A stretch of 64,000 nt of DNA from Spirodela intermedia (taxonomy: Eukaryota; Streptophyta; Magnoliopsida; Alismatales; Araceae). The stretch lies in NCBI GenBank assembly GCA_902729315.2, contig LR746277.1:4469001-4533000 (forward strand), given 5' to 3'. Made by a program: the position numbers and the translations under genes. Shown piece after piece: positions 47,431 to 56,921 of the stretch. Positions within the stretch are counted from its first letter, which is position 1, and every line of letters begins with the position of its first letter. The notes below the pieces were generated by a model, which ran no database searches, was not told the DNA's origin, and saw only the letters and a list, made by a program, of their open reading frames with translations.

Positions 47431-49698
47431 CCAGACCTCTCTCTCTCTCCCCCTCCCTCCCGCACACAAGAGGTGCACGCAGATTGTTGGGCTGAGTTAT
47501 CTGACCCGGGCCCGAGGTCCAACCAGTACCCCTTTTTCTAAGGGATTATCTAGGCCAGGATTCAGGAAGTAGTGGTCAATGAACCAGCCGACTATGCAAA
47601 AACAGCATGTTCCTTGTAAACTTTCAGAAATAAACCACGGAATATTGAAGATGTATCTAGAAACGAGGCTACATAGGAACCTAGATTTACAACATGCGAT
47701 GCCGCTCCAGCAGTCAGTACCAGAAACAGAAAGTCAACTATTTCCGTTACTGAAGCATCTCTGCGGTTAATATGTGAAGACTATAATACATTGTGTGGTT
47801 CACTCATTTTCTCCTTGACTATAATACCTCGCCAAAATACCAAATACCTCTCAATAACTCTCCAAAACAGCCAACTTTTGCCATAGGCTATTAATCTAAC
47901 TTTTATACCTCACTCAGATTCAAATTGGTGTTTATTAATATCATCATTCATACCAAATCCACAAGTCTCCAATTCACGTAGATTATTCATAACAGAAACT
48001 CCAGACCATGGAATTTAACATAGGTCCAATTTAGTCATCTAGTTTCCTATCTGAAAATGGAAAGGAGAATAGAGGGAGCAAGTGGATCAATATGTGAAGA
48101 CTCCCAGGTGAAAGATGTAGGGGTGTGTGTGCAGGGTTACACACATAGGAGGCTGAACAGCGGGGATTGGTGACATAGAGGGGGAGTCATGGGTCGGGTG
48201 CGAGAAATCCACAGAGATCTTGAGAAGGCCAGAATCTCAGGAATAGGGCAGATATGACAGGTTCTCCATGATGACCAAAAGGTCCATTCGACTAATGGGT
48301 TCACTCAATAATTAACCAAGATGACAGGGAGAATTAACCAAGATAATTAATCAAGATATTTCGACTTATCTTTAGATCGTGTGTCTAAGAATCAGATTTT
48401 TGAAACCTTACTAATAAAGCAAGCTTTTTAGTTCTAGAAGCCTCTGGAAGTTTACGACCTCCAGAAATCAAAAAACCCCTCTTCTAGTCGTTAGGGTCTA
48501 TAATTTTCCATTGCAAACAGTAATAAAGAATAGAAAGCCCCAGAGAATGATGCTCATAAGTCGTGTTAAGGGAGTATCTTCACCCTCATGAATGGATATG
48601 TGCGGCCGACCAATTTTACACTCCAAAGCCACATACAACATTCGGCCTAAAACATATGTCCGACTCCATCACATTTCTTTTCTCGGTCTTCTTCTTTTCT
48701 ACCTCCTTCCCTTTCTATATCAAGAAAAACAGCTTTTTCTCACAGCCGGTGACGTTTCCTGTGCAGCACACCAATGCTGGCGTCATCTCCATATCTCATA
48801 CTCTAATCATTTCACTGTTAGGCTCATTGTTGTTCCGTTCAGCGGGTTTTCTATTGCTAGTCAATGGGTTTCAGCAGCAGGGAATCTTTGGAGATCTGCT
48901 TATGCCGACAGGAATCCACTCATAACAACCATTATCAACGGCGTTCCTTATAAATGGGCAGTCTCAATAGCCCTTGACCACTTTTTGCCCAATTAAGAAT
49001 TTACAAAACCACCCGTCAAATCCCAAACAGATGTGGATATAACACTTTCTCCTCTCTTCATTTTATGCCAAACCCAATTCTACCCCACTACTAACCCAGC
49101 CCCTTAAGATATCTGATATCAATTGGTGCTATTTCCTGACCCATATGTGAGCCATTAGCCAAAAAGAAAACCCATTTGAACGTCCTTGCGAGGATTCTCT
49201 CGAACCATAATACTTATCTAAGCCATGGTGAGTAAGCCAGCCACCTGCCTGAATCTGACAACCAGAATGAAATTCCCACATCATAATATACGTGACCTAG
49301 TTTACCAATATCTTCCAAACTGAAATAAAAGGAGAACGATTACAGTGCCAGGATAAGCTCTACTGCATCAGATCAGTAAGACAGGCAAACTGCCCCATGT
49401 ACATCTGAACGACACCTACATGGTCTACACCATAGGAACTGTGCATATACGACAAATACCACCACATTGCATTGCTAAAATACAGTTGCTTTGACGAAAA
49501 CTTGAAAGATCTTTTTTCACGTGTTTGGCATTCCATTAAAAGATTTAACGAAAATCACCAACTCTATGGACCAATAAGAGTAATCTGTATGGATGAAGAA
49601 AAAGAAACCAGATATGTCTGTGGAAATCTTTCTGGGTTTCAAAACATTAAAACTTAAGGCAGAGATGAAGAAGAGATGGATTGGGGAGGAAAGCAAAC
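47431..49698. other. Intergenic or 3' region of the ubiquitin-like gene; no exon recognised
   Basis: 2.3 kb of moderately AT-rich DNA. The missing last exon of the ubiquitin-like gene (minus strand) should lie here if the gene is complete, but no convincing DDxEFEDVN-type sequence was found. Plus-strand ORFs at 48563-48996 show no family resemblance. Confidence 0.4.
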
Positions 49699-50083
49699 CT
49701 GTTTTTAACGTTAATGCAACAATAGCATCATTTTCGACCTGGAAGAAGGTGAAGCGTATCAGACACATACGGTTAGATATACTGAACAAAGGTGAAGTGA
49801 AACTAAGAAAATGGATAAAGAGAGTTCTCAAATCACAGCATCAACGTTGACATCTTCAATAATATATATTAAAAAAAAAGCTGAAAATTCGACAAGATAC
49901 CTTCTGCTCTGCCAGTGTTTTAGAATTTTCCAAAATCTGATCAGTTGATACAAGGGTTAGGCGTTGCCTATTTGCTGGTTCGTCAATAAGGGACTGCAGT
50001 TTCTGCTTAATCCGAAGGACAGTGTCCGTTGGATCACAGGTCACAAAGTATGTCGTCTTATGACGCTTGACACGAATATACAT
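49699..50083 (-). CDS. Small ubiquitin-like-fold protein, two exons seen; 3' end unresolved
   Basis: Exon 1 (50083-49901) encodes MYIRVKRHKTTYFVTCDPTD, then LRIKQKLQSLIDEP and RLTLVSTDQILENSKTLAEQ, a beta-grasp ubiquitin-like fold without terminal GG. Exon 2 (49738-49699) encodes VENDAIVALTLKT and ends in phase 1 at a GTTTGC donor. The pattern matches a short plant protein (At5g57860-like, from memory) related to elongin B in its ubiquitin-like domain. There the last exon encodes a DDNEFEDVN-type acidic tail, which I did not find downstream. If the donor is not used, the frame reads on for about 60 unrelated residues to a TGA near 49517. An acceptor (GTGCAG) just before GCC-ATG indicates a leader intron. 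Exon 1 is firm; the overall model is incomplete. It is divergent from the BFA2-like gene. Confidence 0.75.
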
Positions 50084-51477
50084 GGCCTGCACACCATAAA
50101 CAAACAACTCTCTATCATATACAAAACACATTTAAGTGAGAGAAGAAAATAAACTTGAACCTCGGATACAAAGCTCAAAGACAAATAGGATTATGTTAAA
50201 GACTAATAAAAACCAAAATTCGTCGGCAGATTAAAAAGACACTATTTCCAAGGATGAGTATAGTTATGAATGCACAAGGGGGGTAGGGCAATATGATCAA
50301 ATGACCCAACAGCCAGTATCAATCAGGCACAGAAATTAACTGAAAAGAAAGCGACACATTTTTCTATCGCATTGAACAGGGATGCGGCCGCATGGAGCAG
50401 AACAAGACAAATATATTCTCTTAATTAATTGTTTCATTGTCATCGCCGACAGAAAAAGCAAAGTCAAAATGCAACACGGACAAGAAAGTAGGCGACCCTA
50501 GGTTTAGATTTATCCAGCTAAACGCACTCGAACGCCAAAATCAGGGAGTACCAGTTCGTCAATCAGAAATTTCTTGAAATCGGAAGAAGATGTCAATTAA
50601 ATACAGATTTATCCAGCTAAACGCACTGAAACGCCAAAATCAGGGAGTTCCGGTTCATCAATCACTACAATTTTTTCTTGAAATCGGAAGAGAATGTCTG
50701 CTAAATATAGTCCAGGGTGAACATTTTGAATTTTTTTTTTATTTCTTCGTGGACAGGTTTACAGTTATGGATCAGCGACAGAATCATCCGACATATGGTC
50801 ATCATTGATGTTCCCACTCCCAGTAAATGTTCCCGTTGTATGTTGCACAAAAGTTCGGTGCACCAGATCAGCGACCAAATTTCGAGCAGCACCAAAATTA
50901 ACTGAGCCTCCATAACATCCCTAACAAAGGTATAAAGAAATCCTAAAAGTACAACTGAAATCAGGTGAAGAGGGCAATCTGATGGAACGAAAATGTATTG
51001 GGAATTGTCTCTCGTCGGTGGGATGAAACATGGTGGTGCAACCGACGGTGGCTCCCATCCTGGGGAATGAGCCGGAGGTGAACTGAGGGACGCGCAACCA
51101 CTTCATGCGGGATGGGCAGACGTTCGATCCCAAGCCTATTTTAAAAAAAACAGAATGGCCTTAAAAGTCAGAGGGCCTACCATCTCAGCCGAGTTCACGG
51201 GGAAACCCTAGCGAACGGGGAAGCCGAAGCAACAAACGATCCCCAATCTCGAATAGTCAACGATGCGCGGAGAAAAAGAAACAAGGAAGGTGACTCCGGT
51301 TCCCTGGCGATGAGGGAGACGACGCGACTCCTGCCCTACGAAATGGGCGACTCCTTGGGTGAGGTCGTTGGTACTCGGATTCCCGTCGCTAGCTGTGGCC
51401 TCTGCACGACTCGAAGTGAAAGAAGGGAAGGGTGAGAGGAAAAGCACCGAAGCTGATTTACCGATTCACTGAAGCTG

Positions 51478-51480
<3 letters not shown>
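50084..51480 (-). promoter_or_regulatory. Leader intron and promoter of the ubiquitin-like gene
   Basis: Minus-strand upstream region. The acceptor before the ATG implies a leader intron whose donor was not fixed; candidates lie in the GC-richer stretch 51180-51450, which looks like a first leader exon. A 99-bp tandem duplication lies within (50506-50703). Confidence 0.45.
50506..50703. repeat. 99-bp tandem duplication
   Basis: Two units starting AGATTTATCCAGCTAAACGC at 50506 and 50605 share CGCCAAAATCAGGGAGT and TTCTTGAAATCGGAAGA with a few substitutions and a small insertion in the second unit. It is non-coding and lies in the probable leader intron. Confidence 0.9.

Positions 51481-51481
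<1 letters not shown>

Positions 51482-51512
<31 letters not shown>
51482..51512. repeat. (CT)n microsatellite between the divergent promoters
   Basis: Pure CT tract located between the ubiquitin-like gene (-) and the BFA2-like gene (+), in their shared upstream region (50084-52119). The 600 bp from 51513 to 52119 are the BFA2-like promoter and leader; a poly-G run lies at about 52053-52064. Confidence 0.95.
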
Positions 51513-51514
<2 letters not shown>

Positions 51515-52119
51515 TTAGACTCCACATCTTACGTAACCTATATGGGCCGGGCTAAAGTGGGCCTAGTGGGCCTCGTACTGACCGTATGGGCTAAGGTTAT
51601 ACCAAGTGCGCCTTTTTAATTTAAAATTACAGATATCGGAAAAAAATTGGAATAAGAAATTGATCGAGTAGATATTTTGCGCGACTTGGGACAGCTTAGG
51701 TTGCTCCGCGGAGTAGGGTAACAGAGCTCGACGGGTCGAGAGGGATAAGAGGCATATTATTGTATGACTCGTGGGGACTCTGGACGGGTCGGACCGTTTT
51801 CGGCCGCCCGCAGCATATCAGAAAACTGGCCTTTCCAGGTTGTGGGGTCTCAGCTGGGTTGGAGGGTGATCTCTGGAAGAAGCTGACGAGCTTCTAAAGA
51901 GGTAGGTGGTCGTCTCTCTGGCTGCTGTAGCCGCCCTTCCCCCATGTACTTGCAGAAAGCCCTGCATCTGAAAAGGCCTCGCCAATGGCCTCTTCTCTTT
52001 GAGAAATCTCTGTGATGGGTCTGGTCGCGGCTTCTTGAGAGTCCTGCCCGGTGGGGGGGGGGGAGGATTTCCTTGGGGAATTGGGGCTTTCTTGCCCGGC
52101 CGGAGGGAGGGCAGATGCC

Positions 52120-55008
52120 ATGGCTTCTCTGAAATTGTATTTTGCTTCGGAGATCCGTGAACGGAGGAGGTGCAGTTCTTCCAGTGCCGAGTTCTTTCCG
52201 GCGGGGTTTATCGAATGTATCTCTGGAGCGCCGCACGTCTCCGGAGGCAATGCGGTTCGCAGGAAGAGCGTTGTGAAGAGAAGTGGTGCGAGATTTCACG
52301 ACCTGCTCATTGGCCTTAGAGAAGAGAAATCATCTAATGATCCGTCCTGTAGACTGAATCGTATTGGGGTCGTCGGCCTGCAAGAGATTGGGGGAGCATC
52401 CCCAGTACCCGAGCTAGTCGAGGAAAGCAAGCAAGAGGGAGAAGCTGATGAGGCCTGCGAAGGAGATGGCGTCCCTGCGAAGAACTATGCTTCCAATTTA
52501 GCGAAACTCAAGAAGATGGTCCTTGGCGAAAACATGGGCACAAGGCATGAGAGAAAGGTGCGGGACCGCCTTGTGGCTTCCGAGGGGGAAATCCGCAGAG
52601 ATGCTGCTCCCTTACCCATCTCTGCAAAAGGGGGAAGATCAAAGTTTGTGAGGAGGGACGCAGATTTGGAGGTCTCTATGTCTTCTGTGGGGCTCCAGAC
52701 AAGCCAGGAACGCTGCAACTCCATCCTCAAGCAGTTGGAGCAGGACGGTGATGAGAAGATGTTGAAATTTTTTGAGTTGATGAGAATAAATGGGAAATTG
52801 GCACAAAATCCAACCGCTTACACCACAGCCCTTCGAGCATGGGTGAGGAAGGGAGATTGGCTTACAGTGGAAGCATTGCTCCAAGAGATGACTTTGTCAG
52901 GTTGTGAGTTGACCTGCGCGGTTTTCAACTCACTCATCCTCGAATGCAGTAAAAGAGGGATTGTGAACATTGGGGCAAAATTGTCTCAGATGATGCTAGA
53001 TAAAGGGATTCGACCTGACAAAGCGACCTTCGCCATGCTTATGACCCTTTACCAAAAGGGTGGCAATCTCTCTGAAGCCGAGCTGACCTTCAATCAGATG
53101 AGAAGCAGTAAGACAAAGTGCGTGACTGGTTATTCAGCGATGATCACTATTTATACGCGGACTGGGCTGTATGATAAGTCAGAGGGCATCATCAACCTCA
53201 TGGAGGAAGATGGAATCCCACCAAATCTTGAGAATTGGCTGGTCCGGATAAATGCTTACAGTCAGCAAGGAAAGCTAGAAGAAGCCGAATCAGTGCTGAA
53301 GTCAATGAGGGACGCAGGGTTTTCGCCAAACATTGTTGCATATAACACCTTGATCACCGGATACGGAAAGGTTTCTGACTCCGATGCTGCCCGGCATCTG
53401 TTTCAGGGTCTCCAATCTCTTGGCTTGAAGCCCGATGCGACAACATACAGGTCCATGATCGAAGGATGTGGTAGAGAGGGTAACTACAAGGAGGCTAGAC
53501 GATTCTATTTGAAGCTAAAAACCGCAGGCTTTCGTCCGAGCTCGTCGAACTTCTACACCATGATCAACTTACAGGCGAGGCATGGGGATGACGACGGTGC
53601 TGTTCAGATTCTCAAAGACATGAGGTTATTGGGCTGCCAGTATCCCTCAATTCTTGGCATTCTTCTCCAGGCGTATGAGAGGGTGGGGGGAGTGAGCAGG
53701 GTTCCTCGCATGTTGATCCCCTCCTTCTACGAGGACATCCTCGCTGATCAGACATCTTGCTCTATACTGGTCCTGGCATATGTGCAGGCCTCCTTGTTGG
53801 ATGACGCCTTGGCCATTCTACGGAAGCGGAAGTGGAAGGACTCTGCATACGAAGACAACTTGTACCATCTTCTGATCTGTTCCTGCAAGGAGGCGGGCAG
53901 CTACGAGAACGCCGATATCATCTTCAAGCAGATGTTGGAACTGGGGAGAGACCCAAACCTGCACATCACGAGCTCCATGATCGATATCTACGGATCCATG
54001 GGTAGGTTTCAGGCCGCAAAGGATCTTCATCTGAGGCTGGAGGCCTCTGGGGTCCCCCTGGACATGGTCGCATACAGCATACTCGTGAGGATGTACGTGA
54101 AGGCCGGGTCCCTCGAGGATGCTTGCGCCGTTCTAGAATCTATGGACCGGAGGAAAGATATTATCCCCGACACCTTCCTCTACCGCGACATGCTGCGGAT
54201 ATACCAGCGCTGCGGCATGCGGGAGAAGCTGGCGGACGTCTACTACAGAATGCTGAGGAGCGGGCTGGCGTGGGATGAGGCGATGTACAATTGCGTCATA
54301 AATTGCTGTGCCCGGGCACTGCCCGTGGACGAGATTTCCAAGCTCTTCGACGAGATGATCGGACACGGGTATGCGGCAAACACGATAACCTTCAATGTGA
54401 TGATGGATGTCTATTGCAAGGCGGGTCTCCTGGTGAAGGCCAGGAAGCTGTTCTCCATGGCCAAGAAGCAGGGCTTGGCCGACGTGATCTCCTACAATAT
54501 CATCATAGCCGCTTATGGGCAAGCCAGGGACTTCCGGAGGATGGAGTATATCGTCCAGCAGATGCGGATTGCCGGGTACCCGGTCTCACTGGAGGCTTAC
54601 AACTCCATGCTGGATGCGTACGGAAAGGAAGACCAGGTGGAGGAGTTCAAGTGCGTGCTGAAGAAGATGAAGGAGCTGAGGTGCGACTCGGATCATTATA
54701 CGTATAATACCTTGATTAACATATACGGGAGGAAAGGCTGGATAGAGGAGGTGGCTGATGTTCTTGCCGAATTAAGGGGGAGGGGCCTGGAGCCCGATTT
54801 GTACAGCTACAACACGTTGATTAAGGTGTATGGGATTGCTGGGATGGTTGAGGAGGCGGTGGATGTCGTGCGGGAGATGAGAGCACAAGGAGTTCAGCCG
54901 GATCGAGTGACTTACAGTACTCTCATTTGCGCTCTTCAGAGAAACGAAGAGTTCCTGGAAGCTGTGAAATGGTCTCTCTGGATGAAGCAGATAGAGCTGG
55001 GCAGCTGA
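52120..55008 (+). CDS. BFA2: P-class pentatricopeptide repeat protein, chloroplast, BFA2-like (962 aa)
   Basis: Intron-free gene. The ATG at 52120 (MASLKLYFASEIRERRR) is preferred because the in-frame sequence upstream begins only with a GTG in a poly-G run. Residues 1-60 are Ser/Arg-rich, like a plastid transit peptide. Residues about 60-230 are a non-repeat region with many charged residues. From about residue 235, more than 15 P-type 35-residue PPR motifs follow (PTAYTTALRAWVRKGDW, CAVFNSLILECSKRG, PNIVAYNTLITGYGKV, DVISYNIIIAAYGQARD, DHYTYNTLINIYGRKGW, DLYSYNTLIKVYGIAGM), ending shortly after RVTYSTLICALQR. No E/DYW domain. The architecture and motif order match the protein I remember as At4g30825/BFA2, which protects the atpF-atpA intergenic end and is needed for ATP synthase. 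The orthology is inferred. Confidence 0.88.
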   Translation: MASLKLYFASEIRERRRCSSSSAEFFPAGFIECISGAPHVSGGNAVRRKSVVKRSGARFHDLLIGLREEKSSNDPSCRLNRIGVVGLQEIGGASPVPELVEESKQEGEADEACEGDGVPAKNYASNLAKLKKMVLGENMGTRHERKVRDRLVASEGEIRRDAAPLPISAKGGRSKFVRRDADLEVSMSSVGLQTSQERCNSILKQLEQDGDEKMLKFFELMRINGKLAQNPTAYTTALRAWVRKGDWLTVEALLQEMTLSGCELTCAVFNSLILECSKRGIVNIGAKLSQMMLDKGIRPDKATFAMLMTLYQKGGNLSEAELTFNQMRSSKTKCVTGYSAMITIYTRTGLYDKSEGIINLMEEDGIPPNLENWLVRINAYSQQGKLEEAESVLKSMRDAGFSPNIVAYNTLITGYGKVSDSDAARHLFQGLQSLGLKPDATTYRSMIEGCGREGNYKEARRFYLKLKTAGFRPSSSNFYTMINLQARHGDDDGAVQILKDMRLLGCQYPSILGILLQAYERVGGVSRVPRMLIPSFYEDILADQTSCSILVLAYVQASLLDDALAILRKRKWKDSAYEDNLYHLLICSCKEAGSYENADIIFKQMLELGRDPNLHITSSMIDIYGSMGRFQAAKDLHLRLEASGVPLDMVAYSILVRMYVKAGSLEDACAVLESMDRRKDIIPDTFLYRDMLRIYQRCGMREKLADVYYRMLRSGLAWDEAMYNCVINCCARALPVDEISKLFDEMIGHGYAANTITFNVMMDVYCKAGLLVKARKLFSMAKKQGLADVISYNIIIAAYGQARDFRRMEYIVQQMRIAGYPVSLEAYNSMLDAYGKEDQVEEFKCVLKKMKELRCDSDHYTYNTLINIYGRKGWIEEVADVLAELRGRGLEPDLYSYNTLIKVYGIAGMVEEAVDVVREMRAQGVQPDRVTYSTLICALQRNEEFLEAVKWSLWMKQIELGS

Positions 55009-55587
55009 GGCTGTCGACTGTCTGCTGCTTCCGAGCATCAGAATCCTTCATATTTATGGCAGATCTTCACATGTTTTTCCACGGTTGCGTTTTTTTCGGC
55101 TTATCTTCACATGTTCTTGCCAAAAATTAACACAATTTACGCTGTGGGATCAGAAGCTTTGCCCCCGCTTTAAGGTACCTTGGGTCCATCATTGTACAGG
55201 CAAGTACCATGATTTTAGAGAGATAAATAATATGATAATATACTTCTTTGTACTGATGCTATCTTGTTGGTGGGTCGCCGCCCATTTGCCTGCGAGAGAA
55301 TATCTTATCGGGTCTGGTCAGTTCGATGATAAGTCAACTAGTTCTTCCGTGTCTGGTTCGAACTCTCGATCTTTCCTGCGTTTTCTGGGGGTTCAACGTT
55401 TTCTGGCGACGTTTTCCTTGTCTCTTCTCCGTCAACCTGCCAGTATCGGATTCACTGTCCTCTCGAGCCCATCAATCCGACTGATTCCTGCACTTCGTCT
55501 GGTTTTGTGGGATTTCCAAGGAGAGAGGAACAACCCGTTTATGATCCCCTCATTTCTCCAAGGACGCGAAGCCATAAGACAAGGCTA
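55009..55587. other. 3' flank of the BFA2-like gene
   Basis: Non-coding interval; an ORF at 55085-55588 on the + strand has no recognisable protein. Probable 3' UTR and intergenic DNA. Confidence 0.45.
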
Positions 55588-55866
55588 GTCAACGGAATGC
55601 TTAGTTGACGGAGTGGATGCACGTGTCTGGGATGTCGGCCCTTTCGAACAAGTGGGTGCACGTGGTTGACAGCGCAGCAATGTGGTGAAACTTGATGTTT
55701 GACCTGTCTATCTTGGTCAGACCGGGGGGCGAAGGCTTAGTCAGCCTGCCGTCCGCTGACTGCGGCAACTGTCCTCTTGGGTGGATATTGGCTTTTAAAT
55801 ATGTGAAGAAGCAGCGTTTGACATATTGACTCCCGTCAAAACCTCTCGCGGTCTCCGCCTATAAGG
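55588..55866 (+). promoter_or_regulatory. W-box- and G-box-rich promoter with TATA box
   Basis: Seven TTGAC cores lie within 252 bp: plus strand at 55605, 55666, 55699 (TTGACC), 55818 and 55826; minus strand (GTCAA) at 55588 and 55835. Two CACGTG G-boxes are at 55620 and 55659, the first inside an ACGTGTC ABRE-like motif. TATAAGG is at 55860-55866, and the ATG of the next gene follows at 55928. TTGAC is the WRKY core and CACGTG/ACGTGTC bind bZIP/bHLH factors, so a stress- or defence-induced gene is likely; this is inference. Confidence 0.6.
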
Positions 55867-55927
55867 AAGAAGAGGTGTACCTACACCCATCCCACTCGTC
55901 TCTAATCGGTCGTCGGCGAAGCCCAAG

Positions 55928-56527
55928 ATGAAGCCTCTGCAACCCTTCCTTTTCTTCTTCTTCGTCCTCCTCTTCGCCGCGATCTCTAGCTCCGGCGGCG
56001 GAGCCGAAGCGAGGGCAGCTCTCGGTATCTCCCCATTTCTGCTCTTCCCCGACGGCGGTGCTGAAGCGACGGCAGATTCCTGTAATTCCCCATCTTCGCC
56101 CGTGAAGAAGAAGACCCTATCTCGTCCTCCTGTGCGGATGTTCTGTGTTCCTCACGCCCTAACGTCTCTTTGTTTCCCTCTTTTGACAGGGACTGCGGGA
56201 GAGCGGTTGGCCATGGCGGAAGCGGAGAATCCGGAGAAGTTCCTGGTGGTCTCTCTGCCCTCTCCGAAGTTGAACCCCCCGAAGATACCCCTGGTCGAGA
56301 CCATAACCGGAGGGTTGGAGAAGCGTCCATCGCGTTCCCCACCCTCTCCTAGCTCCAGCCCGCCGAAGAATCCAGTCATGGACATCCTCGTTATCCGCGG
56401 GGCACTGGCCTCCTTCGCCTCCCTCGCCGAATCTGGCGTCGTCCTGACTCGAGCTAGTTCATCTCTCTTGTGCTCGCTCTCTCTCTCTCTTTCCCCTCAT
56501 TTCAAGCTCCCCCCTCTGTCTGGATGA
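55928..56527 (+). CDS. Candidate small secreted Ser/Pro-rich protein (signal peptide), uncharacterised
   Basis: The ATG at 55928 opens MKPLQPFLFFFFVLLFAAIS, a clear signal peptide, probably cleaved near SSSGGGAEA. The frame is open for 199 codons to TGA 56525-56527. A 57-bp in-frame tandem duplication (55997-56110) repeats GGAEARAALG / GGAEATADSC. Each unit holds a possible donor (CTCG/GTATCT at 56023; CCT/GTAATT at 56081), both in the same phase. An acceptor TTTTGACAG at 56190 precedes GGACTGCGGGAGAG, so spliced forms of about 120-160 residues are possible as well as the unspliced one. The remainder has EKFLVVSLPSPKLNPPK and KRPSRSPPSPSSSPPKNPV, with dibasic KR that could be a processing site. 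I do not recognise the family; a peptide precursor or cell-wall protein is possible. Confidence 0.55.
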   Translation: MKPLQPFLFFFFVLLFAAISSSGGGAEARAALGISPFLLFPDGGAEATADSCNSPSSPVKKKTLSRPPVRMFCVPHALTSLCFPLLTGTAGERLAMAEAENPEKFLVVSLPSPKLNPPKIPLVETITGGLEKRPSRSPPSPSSSPPKNPVMDILVIRGALASFASLAESGVVLTRASSSLLCSLSLSLSPHFKLPPLSG

Positions 56528-56631
56528 GTAGTAGATAGTCCTCAGTTATTGATTAAATATACATGAATTATATGCTTCTTCACCTGTCGGGCTTTCGGGC
56601 CCCCTCGTTCTTCGTCTCCCCTAAATGGAGG

Positions 56632-56665
<34 letters not shown>

Positions 56666-56921
56666 TTGATTTACTAACGGCTATTTACAAGGATAGAGTA
56701 TTGGAAGAGGAGACACCAGCTACCCACCTAAGAATGGCAACTTACAGTGATGAACATAGCAACCCCAGGGGCGAATCCCTACGGCTCAAAGCAGAAATCC
56801 ATGAAGACGACGTTAGATCCCAGAGAGAAGAACCGGCCTTGGGCACGGCACGCTTATGTACAGTGGCCAGCGCTAAACCTCGCTCTCCTCCGGGCGGGGT
56901 CTTTCAGTGGCATCGTCTTCT
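56528..56921. other. Intergenic between convergent genes, with (GA)n at 56630-56665
   Basis: 3' flanks of the secreted protein gene (+) and the ASG1-like gene (-). Contains an interrupted GA microsatellite. No gene. Confidence 0.6.

Noticed and set aside
48563-48996. Two overlapping plus-strand frames of 120 and 134 residues
   Set aside because: No resemblance to known proteins; hydrophobic, Phe-rich content is expected from T-rich DNA.
49832-49858. Sequence encoding EDVNVDAV just after exon 1 of the ubiquitin-like gene, on the minus strand
   Set aside because: It looks like the expected C-terminal motif, but it precedes exon 2 in transcription order and no acceptor or frame links it; treated as coincidence.
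51095-51135. GTTCGATCCC-like word suggesting a tRNA T-arm
   Set aside because: No acceptor stem, D-arm or anticodon arm can be folded around it.
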